Shown: positions 43,650 to 53,703, numbered from the stretch's first letter. The stretch: DNA of 64,000 bases from JABDIY01 sp963751955 (GCA_963751955.1 CAVVWM010000009.1:124001-188000), one strand, 5' to 3'. The notes: generated by a model not told the origin, from the sequence alone. Program-made: numbers and translations.

Positions 43650-44345
43650 GTGACTACCAGTTCCACACCTTCGATCAAGATCATTCCGTCGGTGCTACCC
43701 GCGGACTTCGCCCGACTGGGCGACGAGTGCCAAGCTCTGGAAAAGGCGGGCGTCGACCGCATCCAATTCGACGTGATGGACGGGCGATTCGTACCCAACC
43801 TCACCTTTGGACCGGACGTGATCGCTTCAGTCCGGTCGGCGGTGTCGGTTCCTTTCGAGGCTCACCTGATGATCGAGAAGCCGGATCACCTGATCAGCCG
43901 TTTCGTGGAGGCGGGCTGCAACTTGATCATCGTGCACGAAGAAACATGTATACATCTGCACCGCACGCTGGCGCACATCAAGGAGTTGGGTGCAAGTGCC
44001 GCAGTGGCTCTGAACCCCCATACGCCGATCGATCGTGTGGCTCACGTGCTCGATCTGTTGGATATGGCGCTGGTGATGACGGTCAACCCAGGATTCGGCG
44101 GGCAGAAGTACATTTCCGCGATGGAACCCAAAATCACGGCCATGCGTGAACTACTCGACACCGCCGACCACTGGATCGATCTGGAGGTTGACGGCGGGAT
44201 CAGCCACTCCACGGTAGAGGGCGCGGCGGCAGCGGGAGCCAACGTCCTCATCTCTGGCTCCTGGATGTTCCGTCATCAGGACGGTCTGGCCGCCGCAGTG
44301 AGCGAACTACGAACCCTCGCTGCGACCGCCTACGAAAACCGCTGA
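43650..44345 (+). CDS. rpe: Ribulose-phosphate 3-epimerase
   Basis: 231 residues, TIM barrel, from a GTG start. 'IIPSVLPADFARLGDE', 'FDVMDGRFVPNLTFGP', 'HLMIEKPDHLI', 'MTVNPGFGGQKYI' and 'EVDGGIS' are the complete catalytic and metal-binding motifs. It interconverts ribulose 5-phosphate and xylulose 5-phosphate in the pentose phosphate pathway. Confidence 0.95.
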   Translation: MTTSSTPSIKIIPSVLPADFARLGDECQALEKAGVDRIQFDVMDGRFVPNLTFGPDVIASVRSAVSVPFEAHLMIEKPDHLISRFVEAGCNLIIVHEETCIHLHRTLAHIKELGASAAVALNPHTPIDRVAHVLDLLDMALVMTVNPGFGGQKYISAMEPKITAMRELLDTADHWIDLEVDGGISHSTVEGAAAAGANVLISGSWMFRHQDGLAAAVSELRTLAATAYENR

Positions 44346-44387
44346 AGACGCCGGGGCCAGACCCCAAACGTCCTGTGGCAGGATTTG

Positions 44388-44987
44388 TTACTCGGTAATC
44401 TCTCCCGCTTTTGCTATCACTCGATCGAACAAGCCATATTCCTGGGCCTCAGCGGCGGTGAACCACTTGTCACGATCGGAGTCTCGCTCGATTTCCTCCA
44501 CCGTTCGACCGCTGTGAAAGGCGATGAGTTCGGCCATCTGGCGTTTCATCTTGATGAGGTTCTCCGCCTGGATGGCGATGTCGCTCGCCTGACCCTGAAT
44601 TCCGGCAGAGGGCTGGTGCATGAGGATTCGAGCGTGTGGAAGCGCATAACGTTTCCCTGGTGCCCCGGCGGTGAGCAAGAACTGGCCCATTGACGCACCC
44701 AGACCGAGGCACACAGTGGCAACATCGGGCTTGATGAACTGCATGGTGTCGTAGATTGCCATGCCGGCGGTGACAGAGCCACCGGGTGAATTGATGTAGA
44801 GCCAGATGTCTTTTTCAGCGTCCTGGCCGGCCAGGAAGAGCATCTGGGCGGCCAGCTGATTGGCGATGTTGTCGTCGACCTGAGAGCCCAGGAACACAAT
44901 GCGTTCCTTGAGGAGTTGGTTGTAGATATCGAACCCAAAACCGCCAGCGGGTGACTCGGCGGTGGGCATGCCGGGGATGGTCGTCAT
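44388..44987 (-). CDS. clpP: ATP-dependent Clp protease proteolytic subunit
   Basis: 199 residues. Catalytic S99 in 'GLGASMGQFLL' and H124 in 'RILMHQPSAG'. 'IYINSPGG'-type motif reads 'WLYINSPGGSVTAGM'. The start at 44987 ('MTTIPGMP') is preferred to an upstream in-frame codon at 45005. It forms the serine-protease chamber that works with ClpX or ClpC. Confidence 0.95.
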   Translation of the reverse strand: MTTIPGMPTAESPAGGFGFDIYNQLLKERIVFLGSQVDDNIANQLAAQMLFLAGQDAEKDIWLYINSPGGSVTAGMAIYDTMQFIKPDVATVCLGLGASMGQFLLTAGAPGKRYALPHARILMHQPSAGIQGQASDIAIQAENLIKMKRQMAELIAFHSGRTVEEIERDSDRDKWFTAAEAQEYGLFDRVIAKAGEITE

Positions 44988-45033
44988 AGGGTGCCAGGCT
45001 ACCAATCAGTGGGCGGTCTGGGAGTCATCAGGC

Positions 45034-45603
45034 TCAGGTCAGCGGTGCGGAATCGGCGAGAACCTCGACAAGGCGTCGCAAAGCGATTCCACGGTGCGAG
45101 ATGAGGTTTTTCTCGACCTTCGACATTTCGGCGAAGGACCGACCGTCGCCGGCTGTCGGAACGAAAACGGGGTCGTAGCCAAATCCTCCTTCACCGCTGG
45201 GTTGGTCGGCAATCCTCCCTTCCGCCACACCCTCGACGATGAGATCGGTGCGCTCGTCGGGAAACGCGAGCACGAGGACCGACCGAAATCGAGCGGCCCG
45301 TTCGACATGCTGCTCCATTTCGATCAGCAGCCGTTCCCATCCCCCATAACGAGCCGTCATGACCCCGGGAGCACCCTCCAGCGCATCGACGAACAAGCCG
45401 GTGTCGTCGGCGAGGGCAGGTGTGCCCGATGCCGCACACACCTCGTGCGCCTTTTTGGCCGCATTCCCTTCCAGAGTTTGGGCGTCCTCCACCGTTTCGG
45501 CCAAACCGTCAGGTCGCGGCCGAACCAATAGATCCAAGCCGGACAGCAGGTGGGAGATCTCAGCCACCTTGCCCGGGTTTTGGGTGGCGAGAACGATCTC
45601 CAC
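45034..45603 (-). CDS. rdgB: RdgB/HAM1 family non-canonical purine NTP pyrophosphatase
   Basis: 189 residues. 'VLATQNPGKVAEI', 'DDTGLFVDAL', 'GEGGFGYDPVF' and 'MSKVEKNLISHRG' are the full family signature. Removes ITP, XTP and dITP. It follows rph by 13 bases; the rph-rdgB pair is a widespread bacterial arrangement. Confidence 0.95.
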   Translation of the reverse strand: MEIVLATQNPGKVAEISHLLSGLDLLVRPRPDGLAETVEDAQTLEGNAAKKAHEVCAASGTPALADDTGLFVDALEGAPGVMTARYGGWERLLIEMEQHVERAARFRSVLVLAFPDERTDLIVEGVAEGRIADQPSGEGGFGYDPVFVPTAGDGRSFAEMSKVEKNLISHRGIALRRLVEVLADSAPLT

Positions 45604-45616
45604 GAAGCGGGTTCGG

Positions 45617-46336
45617 CTAGGGAAGGGCTGGTCTGGCAGCCGGTGGCGTACTCAGGATTTCGCGCTGGGCGACTGTGATCTGCTCGATCCCCAGCTGGCC
45701 CAGGTCGAGAAGACCGGTCAACTGGTCACGGCTGAACACTTCACCTTCGGCCGTACCCTGAACCTCGATGATCCCGCCACCGCCGGTCATCACGATGTTC
45801 ATGTCGACTTCGGCGGCCACGTCTTCGATGTAGGGAAGATCGAGACGAGCCTCGCCATCGACAATCCCAACACTGATTGCGGCACACGAGTCGGTGAAGG
45901 GGTCCGTATCGAGCCCCAAGCGGTTGATTGCGTCGTGTAACGCAACGTAGCCGCCACAGATCGCGGCGGTTCGAGTGCCACCATCGGCTTGAAGCACGTC
46001 GCAGTCGACTGTGATGTTGCGCTCACCCAGCTTCTTCATGTCGACCACAGCTCGAAGGCTGCGGCCGATCAAACGCTGTATCTCCTGGTCACGGCCAGAG
46101 GTGCGACGGCGAATTCGCTCCGGGCTCGAACCGGGCAACATGTTGTACTCCGCTGTCACCCACCCCTTACCCGTGCTGCGCATCCATCGGGGTACGTCTT
46201 CTTCCACCGACGCCGTGCACAACACGTGGGTACGACCGAACTTGACGAGCACTGAGCCGTCGGCCATGTCGGTGAAGTCGCGCTCGAATGAGAGAGGTCG
46301 AAGTTCGTTGTTCAGCCGGTCGTCGGGGCGAGTCAT
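45617..46336 (-). CDS. rph: Ribonuclease PH
   Basis: 239 residues. 'KFGRTHVLCTASVEEDVPRW', 'GWVTAEYNMLPGS', 'GRDQEIQRLIGRSLRAVVD' and 'DCDVLQADGGTRTAAICGGYVAL' match RNase PH throughout. It trims the 3' ends of tRNA precursors using phosphate. First gene of the minus-strand rph-rdgB-clpP group. Confidence 0.95.
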   Translation of the reverse strand: MTRPDDRLNNELRPLSFERDFTDMADGSVLVKFGRTHVLCTASVEEDVPRWMRSTGKGWVTAEYNMLPGSSPERIRRRTSGRDQEIQRLIGRSLRAVVDMKKLGERNITVDCDVLQADGGTRTAAICGGYVALHDAINRLGLDTDPFTDSCAAISVGIVDGEARLDLPYIEDVAAEVDMNIVMTGGGGIIEVQGTAEGEVFSRDQLTGLLDLGQLGIEQITVAQREILSTPPAARPALP

Positions 46337-46670
46337 AGGGCGCTCAGGTTACTGTCCGCCAGTCTGGATGGGGACTCTCACCCACGGCGTGTGCGTTGAT
46401 CGACGACCAATAACCTCAGCTTGATAGGCACACGTTCCCGAACACTTTCGGTGGCCGTACGAGCTGTGCCACAGTTCCTACACAGTTTCGTGGGTGATGA
46501 CGAAGCGAACGCCGGGCCTTTGTGCCCGGCGTTCCACCTTTTGTCAAGATGGGCCCGAAGCTTTGAGGGGTTCTGACCCCCGGCTGCTGGCAAAGAGTCA
46601 CCTGAAAACAAATTGTGACGAACCGGGCTCTTGGTTCGCTTGGACGCTGCGTTCGTGCCACGGTTATGCA
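46337..46670. other. 334-bp gap between rph and the DUF3068 gene, with hairpins
   Basis: No protein gene seen. It holds a strong hairpin at 46507-46534 (listed separately) and a GGGGTTCTGACCCC hairpin near 46567. Together these could be a structured 5' leader or end of a small RNA for the plus-strand gene at 46671; I cannot match it to a known riboswitch. Confidence 0.4.
46507..46534 (+). terminator. Perfect 11-bp hairpin followed by short T-run
   Basis: GAACGCCGGGC (46507-46517) and GCCCGGCGTTC (46524-46534) pair without mismatch around CTTTGT, then CACCTTTTG. It has terminator or attenuator form on the plus strand although no plus-strand gene is upstream. Confidence 0.5.
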
Positions 46671-47744
46671 ATGCGACGTTTTGGAAACTCCCTCTCAATT
46701 CTCGGTGTCCTGGTCCTTCTGGCAGGCCTCTTCGTGAATTTCTTCATTGTCCCAAATGCCAAACAGCTTCCCGCCGACACCGATTCCATGATTGGCTACG
46801 ACGGAACATTGGCACTGGCACTCAACCCGGCTGCTCTGGCCGAGAACGACCTTGCGAATCTGTTCCTTCGGGACGTACCGATCACGGTCGACCGTCATGT
46901 TCGGGTTCTCGAGACCGACGGGGGCAAAGCGCTCGTCCGTAGCACCGCCACGGTTCTCGACCCAGCTGGCAACCCTGTTCAGGGTACTGACAGTTGGTAC
47001 ACCGTGGACCGCAAGACGATGCTGAGCATCGACAACTTCACCAATGATCCCAACCCTGTTCCACGGGAGGGCATCGTCACCGGTTTCCCGATCGGAACCG
47101 AAGCTCGCGACTACGTGGCCTGGAACGGCGAGGCTGAGGTTACGACAACTCTGAAGTACGAGGGCGAGTTGGAGCGGGAGGGCGTCGACGTCTACCACTT
47201 CACCGCATCGAACCCGGCAGCCAAGATCGTGTCGCCTGACCCGGCGGCCCTGCCGCCGGCCCTTCCCAAGGCCACATTGACAGGGCTCGTCGGTGCCCTG
47301 GGTCTCCCAGCTGAGGTCACCGGGCAGCTCGCCGGAGCGCTCGAGCTTGCACCGGATCCGGTTCCGATCTCCTACACATTCGCCTCGAACAACAACTACT
47401 ACGTCGATCCTGCCAGCGGCATCCTCATCGACTACGACACCAACGAAGTGCGGGTCGCCGGGATAGAGATCGCCGGCAATTTCCAACCGCTGACCGAGGT
47501 GTGGAACCTCACCTTCGACCAAGACGACCAGTCAATCGAAAATGCCAAGACCGACGCCGATGACGCTCAGGGTCAGCTGTTCTGGTTGGGCACCGTTCTC
47601 CCCTGGGGTCTCATTATCGGCGGTGTCCTGCTGGCGCTGTTTGGAATCTGGACCCGCATGAAGGGCGGCGATGCGTCGTCGGGATCTGTGGAAGCTGGAC
47701 AACGAGCCGGTGAGACATTGGCGGATTTCAAGGATCGCGCCTAG
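46671..47744 (+). CDS. DUF3068 (PorA-like) membrane-anchored protein
   Basis: 357 residues. N-terminal hydrophobic segment ('SILGVLVLLAGLFVNFFIV'), a large extracytoplasmic region with 'DRHVRVLETDGGKALVRST' and 'GYDGTLALAL', and a C-terminal helix ('WGLIIGGVLLALFGIW'). This two-anchor layout is the DUF3068 family of actinobacteria. Function unknown. Start taken at the ATG 46671, before the hydrophobic segment. A good intrinsic terminator follows. Confidence 0.85.
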   Translation: MRRFGNSLSILGVLVLLAGLFVNFFIVPNAKQLPADTDSMIGYDGTLALALNPAALAENDLANLFLRDVPITVDRHVRVLETDGGKALVRSTATVLDPAGNPVQGTDSWYTVDRKTMLSIDNFTNDPNPVPREGIVTGFPIGTEARDYVAWNGEAEVTTTLKYEGELEREGVDVYHFTASNPAAKIVSPDPAALPPALPKATLTGLVGALGLPAEVTGQLAGALELAPDPVPISYTFASNNNYYVDPASGILIDYDTNEVRVAGIEIAGNFQPLTEVWNLTFDQDDQSIENAKTDADDAQGQLFWLGTVLPWGLIIGGVLLALFGIWTRMKGGDASSGSVEAGQRAGETLADFKDRA

Positions 47745-47768
47745 TTCTGGCGCTCAATTGACCGTCTG

Positions 47769-47790
47769 CCGGCCCCCACACGGGGGCCGG
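47769..47790 (+). terminator. Intrinsic terminator after the DUF3068 gene
   Basis: CCGGCCCCC (47769-47777) pairs with GGGGGCCGG (47782-47790) around ACAC, followed by TTCCGTTTT. Confidence 0.75.
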
Positions 47791-47973
47791 TTCCGTTTTG
47801 GCCAAAGGTGGTTATCGAGTCGCAGGCAGCGACATGGAGACGCCCAACAAACCGAACCTTTGACCGCCTCTGCAAGTCCTGACCACGGAGAGCGAGAAGT
47901 CGGGCGTATCCACCCACCGGCGGCCGGTAGGCATACCCATCCCGGTTCTCTAGAACCGGTTTAGGTTTCCCGA

Positions 47974-49125
47974 ATGAGCGGAAATCAAGGGGCGGCCAAG
48001 CATGCGTTGATCCACCCCCTGGAGGATGGTCTTGCTGCTCTCGCCGACGCTCGTCTCCGGATCGATCCTTTGGGAGCAGTCGAGCGAAAGAGGATCGTGG
48101 AGAGCCTCTTCCCTGAGGGAGATCGCCGTACGCCATTCCTCCATCGGTTCTACAGCCTGATGACGCTTTCGGTTCTGATTGCAGTGCTCGGTCTCCTGGC
48201 CGACTCGACCGCCGTTGTGATCGGAGCGATGCTGGTTGCGCCGCTGATGGCTCCGGTTCTCGGTGTTGCTGCTGCTTTGGTGATGGACTGGTCGCACCGA
48301 GCGATCTGGTCGCTGGGGGTTACGGTCACCGGGGCCCTGCTTGCTGTTGCGCTCGCTGCAGCCGTGTCGTGGCTACTTCCTGGGAACCCCCAACCGCTGC
48401 CGAATGAACTCCTGGCGCGCACCTCACCTCGGCTCGTCGACCTGGGCGTTGCTCTGGTGGCCGGTGCAGCCGGGGCCTACTCCCATGTACGGAGGCAGGC
48501 CGGCGATGCGATCGTAGGCGTCGCCGTTGCGGTGGCACTCGTTCCACCGCTGGCGGTCATCGGAATCACCCTCCAGCTAGGTGAATGGCAAATGGCACTC
48601 GGCTCGTTCCTGTTGTTCCTCGCCAACGTCACGGGCATCATCACCGCCGGCGCTCTCACATTCGTGATGTTCGGTCTGGTGCCCAACGGTCGACTGTTCG
48701 AAACACGGCAGCCGATCGCCCGTCGACTGCGACAGACCGTTCTGGCCACAGTCCTGGTGGTTGCGCCATTGCAGATCATCGACGAATGGCGTCCGACCCC
48801 AATCATGAGTTCGGCTCCGGGCCAAGCCCTCGTCAGCGATGTGGTAAACGGCTGGCGCGCCGACGTCAGAATCATCAGCGTTGCTGTGGAGGATGTCGCA
48901 GACGAGCGCGAAGCACCGACCGTGCACCTGACTTTGGCAAGTAGCGCACCTCAGAATGAACCTCTCGGAGTCGACCTGTTGTCAAGTCGAATCAGTGAGG
49001 CATTCGGCTCGTCGGTGAACCTCGTAGTGACGACGGTCCAGAGCAGCGTCGAGACCGCTTCCACGACAATTGAAGAACCCAAGCCGACCGTCGACCTATC
49101 CCCTCTGGAGCGAAAAGGCGAATGA
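47974..49125 (+). CDS. DUF389 integral membrane protein
   Basis: 383 residues with about six hydrophobic helices between residues 55 and 270 ('VIGAMLVAPLMAPVLGVAAALV', 'GVAVAVALVPPLAVIGI'). The conserved 'ADSTAVVIGAMLVAPLMAP' block is typical of DUF389 (YhhQ-unrelated, TIGR00341-like) proteins. The C-terminal 90 residues are soluble. Function unknown. Its stop overlaps the next start (ATGA). Confidence 0.87.
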   Translation: MSGNQGAAKHALIHPLEDGLAALADARLRIDPLGAVERKRIVESLFPEGDRRTPFLHRFYSLMTLSVLIAVLGLLADSTAVVIGAMLVAPLMAPVLGVAAALVMDWSHRAIWSLGVTVTGALLAVALAAAVSWLLPGNPQPLPNELLARTSPRLVDLGVALVAGAAGAYSHVRRQAGDAIVGVAVAVALVPPLAVIGITLQLGEWQMALGSFLLFLANVTGIITAGALTFVMFGLVPNGRLFETRQPIARRLRQTVLATVLVVAPLQIIDEWRPTPIMSSAPGQALVSDVVNGWRADVRIISVAVEDVADEREAPTVHLTLASSAPQNEPLGVDLLSSRISEAFGSSVNLVVTTVQSSVETASTTIEEPKPTVDLSPLERKGE

Positions 49126-49838
49126 TGCACACGATCCTCCTTGCGGCCTTCCACTGGCAACGCACCGAGCCCCGGCTCGAGGTGCACCCATCCACAATCA
49201 ACCTGGTCCTACCGAATCGCTTCGGCGATCTTCCTTGGATGCTCAACCGATCTGAAATCGCGATCGTTGACACTCGCGATCAGATCGCTGAATTGGACGA
49301 CGGTCTCCTCGGTCGCGGCGACGACGACTTCAGCCATCTAAACGTTCCGTATCTCGCAACCTCGACCGCAGCGGCGCCTCCAACCACCGGGCTGTTGTTT
49401 GCCGCACCAAAACAACATCCGTCCCTCGGCGTCCTGGATGGCTTCCTCGTCCGCGAGACCCAGCCGGGACAACTGATCGACCTGGCCGCCGGGCTGGGAA
49501 TGGAGACCGCCACCGGTCTCCGCTGGTTCGCAGACCACCGCCGCCATGTGCCCCCGGGTGCTGCAGCGGTGCATTCGACTATCCGCCGAGTCGAAAGCGC
49601 TGGTGTAGCGTCTGCTGCCGCCGGCGGTGGTCTGTTCTTCCTCGCCGCTGGCCAGAGTATGCATCATCGAACGGGCCGCCTTGGTTTGGTCATGCTGCTG
49701 GCCGGAGCGGGCCTAGCTGTTGCGAGCGACTGGTTGGCCCGGCATCGTTCTTGGCATGGTCACGTCAATTCCCGAATCGACGCTGCTCTCGGCGCTGGTG
49801 AACACATCTCGGGCAACGGCGACCGCATCAGCACGTAA
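49122..49838 (+). CDS. Unknown protein with two C-terminal transmembrane helices
   Basis: 238 residues. The first 150 residues are soluble with no recognised domain ('HPSTINLVLPNRFGDLPWML'). Residues about 160-207 contain two hydrophobic stretches ('GVASAAAGGGLFFLAAG' and 'LGLVMLLAGAGLAVASDWLA'). It is translationally coupled to the DUF389 gene and overlaps the ligase start by 83 bases, so its true end or the ligase start could differ. Confidence 0.65.
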   Translation: MMHTILLAAFHWQRTEPRLEVHPSTINLVLPNRFGDLPWMLNRSEIAIVDTRDQIAELDDGLLGRGDDDFSHLNVPYLATSTAAAPPTTGLLFAAPKQHPSLGVLDGFLVRETQPGQLIDLAAGLGMETATGLRWFADHRRHVPPGAAAVHSTIRRVESAGVASAAAGGGLFFLAAGQSMHHRTGRLGLVMLLAGAGLAVASDWLARHRSWHGHVNSRIDAALGAGEHISGNGDRIST

Positions 49839-51270
49839 CGACAAGGTGGCAGCGTTGGCTGCTTTTCTTTCTTCGGTTCACGAGACAGAAGTTCCCGCCG
49901 CAGTGTCCCTCCTGAGCGGCGCCCCTCGACAGGGCCGAATCGGAATCGGTTGGGCCGCTGTTGGCGCCTCCCTCGAGGGGTTCGGTTCGGCAACCATGGC
50001 TGCTCAACGAACTTCCAATCCGTCCCTCACTTTGGCCGACGTTGACCGGGCTATCACGAAGGTGGGCAACACGCACGGTCCTGGGAGCGAGGCGATCAGA
50101 AAAGACATCGTGCGAGGACTGTTCGATCTCGCAACTGCAGACGAGGCCGACTTCCTCGCCGATGTCCTGGTAGGCGGTCTTCGGCAAGGTGCGCTGGCCG
50201 GTGCGATAACCAGTGCAGTTGCCAAGGCGTACAGGGTGAAACTGGGGTCTGTACGTCGGGCTGCGATGCTGCTCGGCGACCTCGGCCTTGCAGCCCAGCT
50301 CGCCTGCACGGGCGGAGAGGACCTACTCCAAGCCGTTGAACTGCAAGTTGGACGGGCGGTCGAACCAATGTTGGCGTCAACAGCGGCCGACGTTTCCCAA
50401 GCGCTGTCCGAAACCGGATTGGCATCAGTGGAGTGGAAACTCGATGGCATCCGCATTCAGGTGCACGAAAATCGTGATGAAGTGAATGTCTTCACCCGAA
50501 ACCTCAACGACATCACCGACCGGACCGGACAGGTCGTGGAAGCAGTGCAGGGAATGCACGCCGAATCGTTGGTGCTCGACGGGGAAGTACTTGGTTCCCA
50601 ACCACACTTCTTCGACATCATGCTACTAAATGGAGAAGACCTCCTCGATCAGCCTCTTGTGAAGAGGGCCGAACTGCTGGCTCGAACGGTCGGGTCCTTC
50701 GGGATTCCCTCAGTCGTCACTGACGATCCGACTGTGGCTCAGACCCATCTGAACAGTGCGCTGGCTGCGGGTCACGAAGGGGTGATGGTCAAAGCCATCG
50801 GCACGCGTTACGAGGCGGGCAAACGAGGCAAAGGATGGAAAAAGGTCAAACCGATCCACACCCTGGACCTCGTGGTGCTGGGTGCTGAGTGGGGTCACGG
50901 CCGACGCAAAGGCTGGCTTTCCAACCTCCACCTCGGTGCGCGCAACACCGAGGACCCCGACCTCGACCAGTTCGTCATGGTGGGCAAGACGTTCAAGGGG
51001 CTGACCGACCAGATCCTGACGTGGCAGACCGATCAGATCCTGGCTCGAGAGAGCCACCGTGAGGGGATCACCGTTTTCGCCCGCCCCGAACTGGTGGTTG
51101 AGATCGCGCTCGACAGCAGCCACGCGTCGAAGCGCTATCCCGGAGGGGTTGCGTTGCGGTTCGCTCGGGTTCGTCGCTACCGAGATGACAAGTCTGTCTC
51201 GGAGGCAGACACACTCGACTCGGTTCGGGCATTAATGGTGACACTCCCGGTCCACGATCTTCCTGAGTGA
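49756..51270 (+). CDS. ATP-dependent DNA ligase
   Basis: 504 residues from the ATG at 49756. The N-terminal DNA-binding domain is followed by the adenylation motif with the catalytic Lys in 'VEWKLDGIRIQVH', then 'LDGEVLG', 'EGVMVKAIGTRYEAGKRGKGWKKVK' (motifs IV-V) and an OB domain. This is the archaeal/actinobacterial LigB-type enzyme, distinct from the NAD-dependent replicative LigA, and likely acts in repair. Confidence 0.93.
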   Translation: MVTSIPESTLLSALVNTSRATATASARNDKVAALAAFLSSVHETEVPAAVSLLSGAPRQGRIGIGWAAVGASLEGFGSATMAAQRTSNPSLTLADVDRAITKVGNTHGPGSEAIRKDIVRGLFDLATADEADFLADVLVGGLRQGALAGAITSAVAKAYRVKLGSVRRAAMLLGDLGLAAQLACTGGEDLLQAVELQVGRAVEPMLASTAADVSQALSETGLASVEWKLDGIRIQVHENRDEVNVFTRNLNDITDRTGQVVEAVQGMHAESLVLDGEVLGSQPHFFDIMLLNGEDLLDQPLVKRAELLARTVGSFGIPSVVTDDPTVAQTHLNSALAAGHEGVMVKAIGTRYEAGKRGKGWKKVKPIHTLDLVVLGAEWGHGRRKGWLSNLHLGARNTEDPDLDQFVMVGKTFKGLTDQILTWQTDQILARESHREGITVFARPELVVEIALDSSHASKRYPGGVALRFARVRRYRDDKSVSEADTLDSVRALMVTLPVHDLPE

Positions 51271-51292
51271 GCGGCCAGAAGTGAGGGCGTCG

Positions 51293-52017
51293 ATGCCTCA
51301 CCAGACACTAGGGTCGCGGCATCGCAGCCCCAGATCCCATCGTCGGAACGCTCAACGAGAGCACCCTTCATGCGCAACTGAAGGAACGGTATGCACAACC
51401 GGGGGACCGCCTGGAGTGTCCCGTCGATCAGTTCGTGGCCGACATCGCCCGCCGTGTCGGATATCCGGATCAGGAACTCATTGAAATTCAGACCGGATCC
51501 TTCGGGGCGATGGGCAACAAACTCGATCACCTTCTGCCCCAGTTCCGTATAACGATCGTGCATCCGATCGCCCTTCGAACCCGGCTGGTGCGCGACGACA
51601 AGAAGCCCAGGTTGTCTCCTAAACGTGGGTCGCCTCACTCTCTCTTCGATGAGCTGGTGAGCCTTCCGACACTTCTCGATCATCCTCACCTCTCGCTGGA
51701 GATAGTGCTGCTCGATGTGGTGAAGGTTCAGATCAGAGATCCAGGGGCCCGCCGTGGTCTCGGCGGTTATCGGACCCTCGACCGCAAGATTGAAACCATC
51801 GATTCCATCTTGCGACTCGATTCGATGGGTGATGTCGGGAGCCAGCTTTTTCCCAGCGACGCTACCGACCCCCTTCAGCACGTCGGATCTTGCAGCCGCA
51901 GCAGGTGTCCCTCGGTCGGTCGCCCAGAAGATGACGTACTGCTTTCGATTGAGCGGCCACATCGTGGAAGTTGATCGGCGACGAGACGGACGGTTGTTCG
52001 TGATGGCGGACGTCTAG
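51293..52017 (+). CDS. Conserved protein of unknown function (apparent frameshifts, start uncertain)
   Basis: Protein-like text begins at 51339 with 'IVGTLNESTLHAQLKERYAQ' and continues 'LIEIQTGSFGAMGNKLDHLL', 'VHPIALRTRLVRDDK' and 'PKRGSPHSLFDELVSLPTLLDHP', which I recognise as a conserved actinobacterial family without known function. The frame changes at the C-run 51870-51874; after it the C-terminus 'STSDLAAAAGVPRSVAQKMTYC' looks like a winged helix. No ATG, GTG or TTG precedes 51339 in frame, but the ATG at 51293 would fit if one G is lost from the run at 51311-51313, giving 240 residues. Confidence 0.68.
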
Positions 52018-52160
52018 AACGGGGGCGGGCCCCCTGGGGGTCATCACTCATGGCCGAAACCACGATCGCACCCCGCCACTCCGGCGCCCATCACGACCAC
52101 CGAGCCCTCGAACGGGGTTGCTGTTGCCGACGCTGTTGATCAGCTCGTAGGACGTGCTGG

Positions 52161-53703
52161 TTACTCGCGGAGCTGGCGGCGCAGGATCTTGCCGCTGGCC
52201 GACTTGGGAATGGAATCGGTGAACTCAACCAGTCGGATCCGCTTGTAGGCGGCAACGTGGCCGGCGACGAACTCCTGGAGTTCCTCGGCGGTCGCTTCGG
52301 CACCCTGCTTGAGGACGACGAACGCCTTTGGTAATTCGCCGGCCTCGACGTCAGGGACACCGATCACCGCCACGTCGGCTACGGCTGGGTGGGTGACAAT
52401 CAGCGCTTCGAGTTCGGCCGGTGGTACCTGGAAACCTTTGTATTTGATGAGTTCCTTGACCCGGTCGACGATGTACATGTGACCGTCGGCGTCGATCCGG
52501 GCAACGTCGCCCGTGTGAAGCCAGCCCCCGTCGTCGATTGTGATCGCAGTGGCTTCGGGGTTGTTCAGATACCCCTTCATCACCTGAGGTCCCTTGACCC
52601 AGAGCTCGCCCTCTTCATCGACGCCCTGATCGGATCCAGCCGGGCTCACGATGCGACACATTGTGTTGGGGGCGGTCACTCCGTTGGAGCCAGGCTTCAC
52701 ATCGGAACCAACGGTGGCGTGGCTGATCGGGCTGAGTTCAGTCATGCCGTATCCCTGCACGACAACACACCCGACACGGGCTGCAGCCTCGTCGGCCAGC
52801 TCGGCGCCCAGCGGCGCCGCACCGCTGAAGATCTTGCGAAGGGATGACACGTCGTAGTCGTCCACCAATGGGCTCTTCGCCAGTCCCAACACGATTGGCG
52901 GAACGGCGTAGAACTGGGTAACCCCGTGCTCCTGAATCAGAGACAGCGCGTGCTCCATATCGAAGCGGGGCATGGTGACGACGGTGACGCTTTCGGCCAG
53001 GAGCCCGTTCATGAGGACCTGCATCCCGTAGATGTGAAAGAACGGGAGAACGGCCAGCGCGACTTCACCCGACTCGTACTCCAACATGGCGTTGCTCTGG
53101 GCGAGGTTAGCCACACAATTGTGGTGGGTGAGCATGACGCCCTTGGGTAAGCCGGTGGTGCCAGAGGAGTAAGGAAGCACAACCACGTGCTCGTTCACAT
53201 CGACATCCACCTGATCGATCGGGTCGGCCATGAGGTCCTCGATGCTTCGCAGGCCCGCTACCGATCCGATCGTGACGACCTCTGCTGCAGATGATCCTTC
53301 GGCCGCTGCCACGGCGGTCTCCGCGAAGGGCGCCGCTGCAACGAGCATCGCGGCATTTGCGTCATCGATCTGAAACCGGACTTCCTCAGCGCCATACACC
53401 GGATTGATGGTGGTTACGGTTCCGCCGGCCAGGGCTACTGCGTGAAACACCAACGTGTATTCGGGCATGTTGGGGGCCATGAGGCCGACGCAGACGCCAG
53501 GTTTGACGCCTTCGTTCTGCAACCCGCCGGCAAGCCGTCGAATCGAGTCCGAAAAGTGCAGCAAAGGTCCAGGTCACCCCAGTCGTCCCATCGATCATGG
53601 CGATCCGACCGGATGAGGGCTCGTTTCCGAAAACGAACTCCGTCAACGGGACATCGGGGATCGTCACGTCGGTAAGCGGGCTGTGAAACACGTGCTCTGC
53701 CAT
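52161..53703 (-). CDS. Acyl-CoA synthetase, 4-coumarate-CoA ligase-like (apparent frameshift)
   Basis: About 513 residues if one A/T base of the run 53552-53555 is removed; the N-terminus 'MAEHVFHSPLTDVTIPDVPL' is in one frame and everything from 'SDSIRRLAGGL' on in another. Adenylation motifs: 'YSSGTTGLPKGVMLTHHN', 'VQGYGMTELSPI', 'WLHTGDVARIDADGHMYIVDR', and the Lys motif 'PKSASGKILRRQLR'. Activates an aryl or fatty acid to its CoA ester. No partner genes nearby. Confidence 0.88.

Noticed and set aside
51177..51962. 261-codon minus-strand frame after the DNA ligase
   Set aside because: The opposite strand carries recognisable conserved protein text with one homopolymer frameshift.
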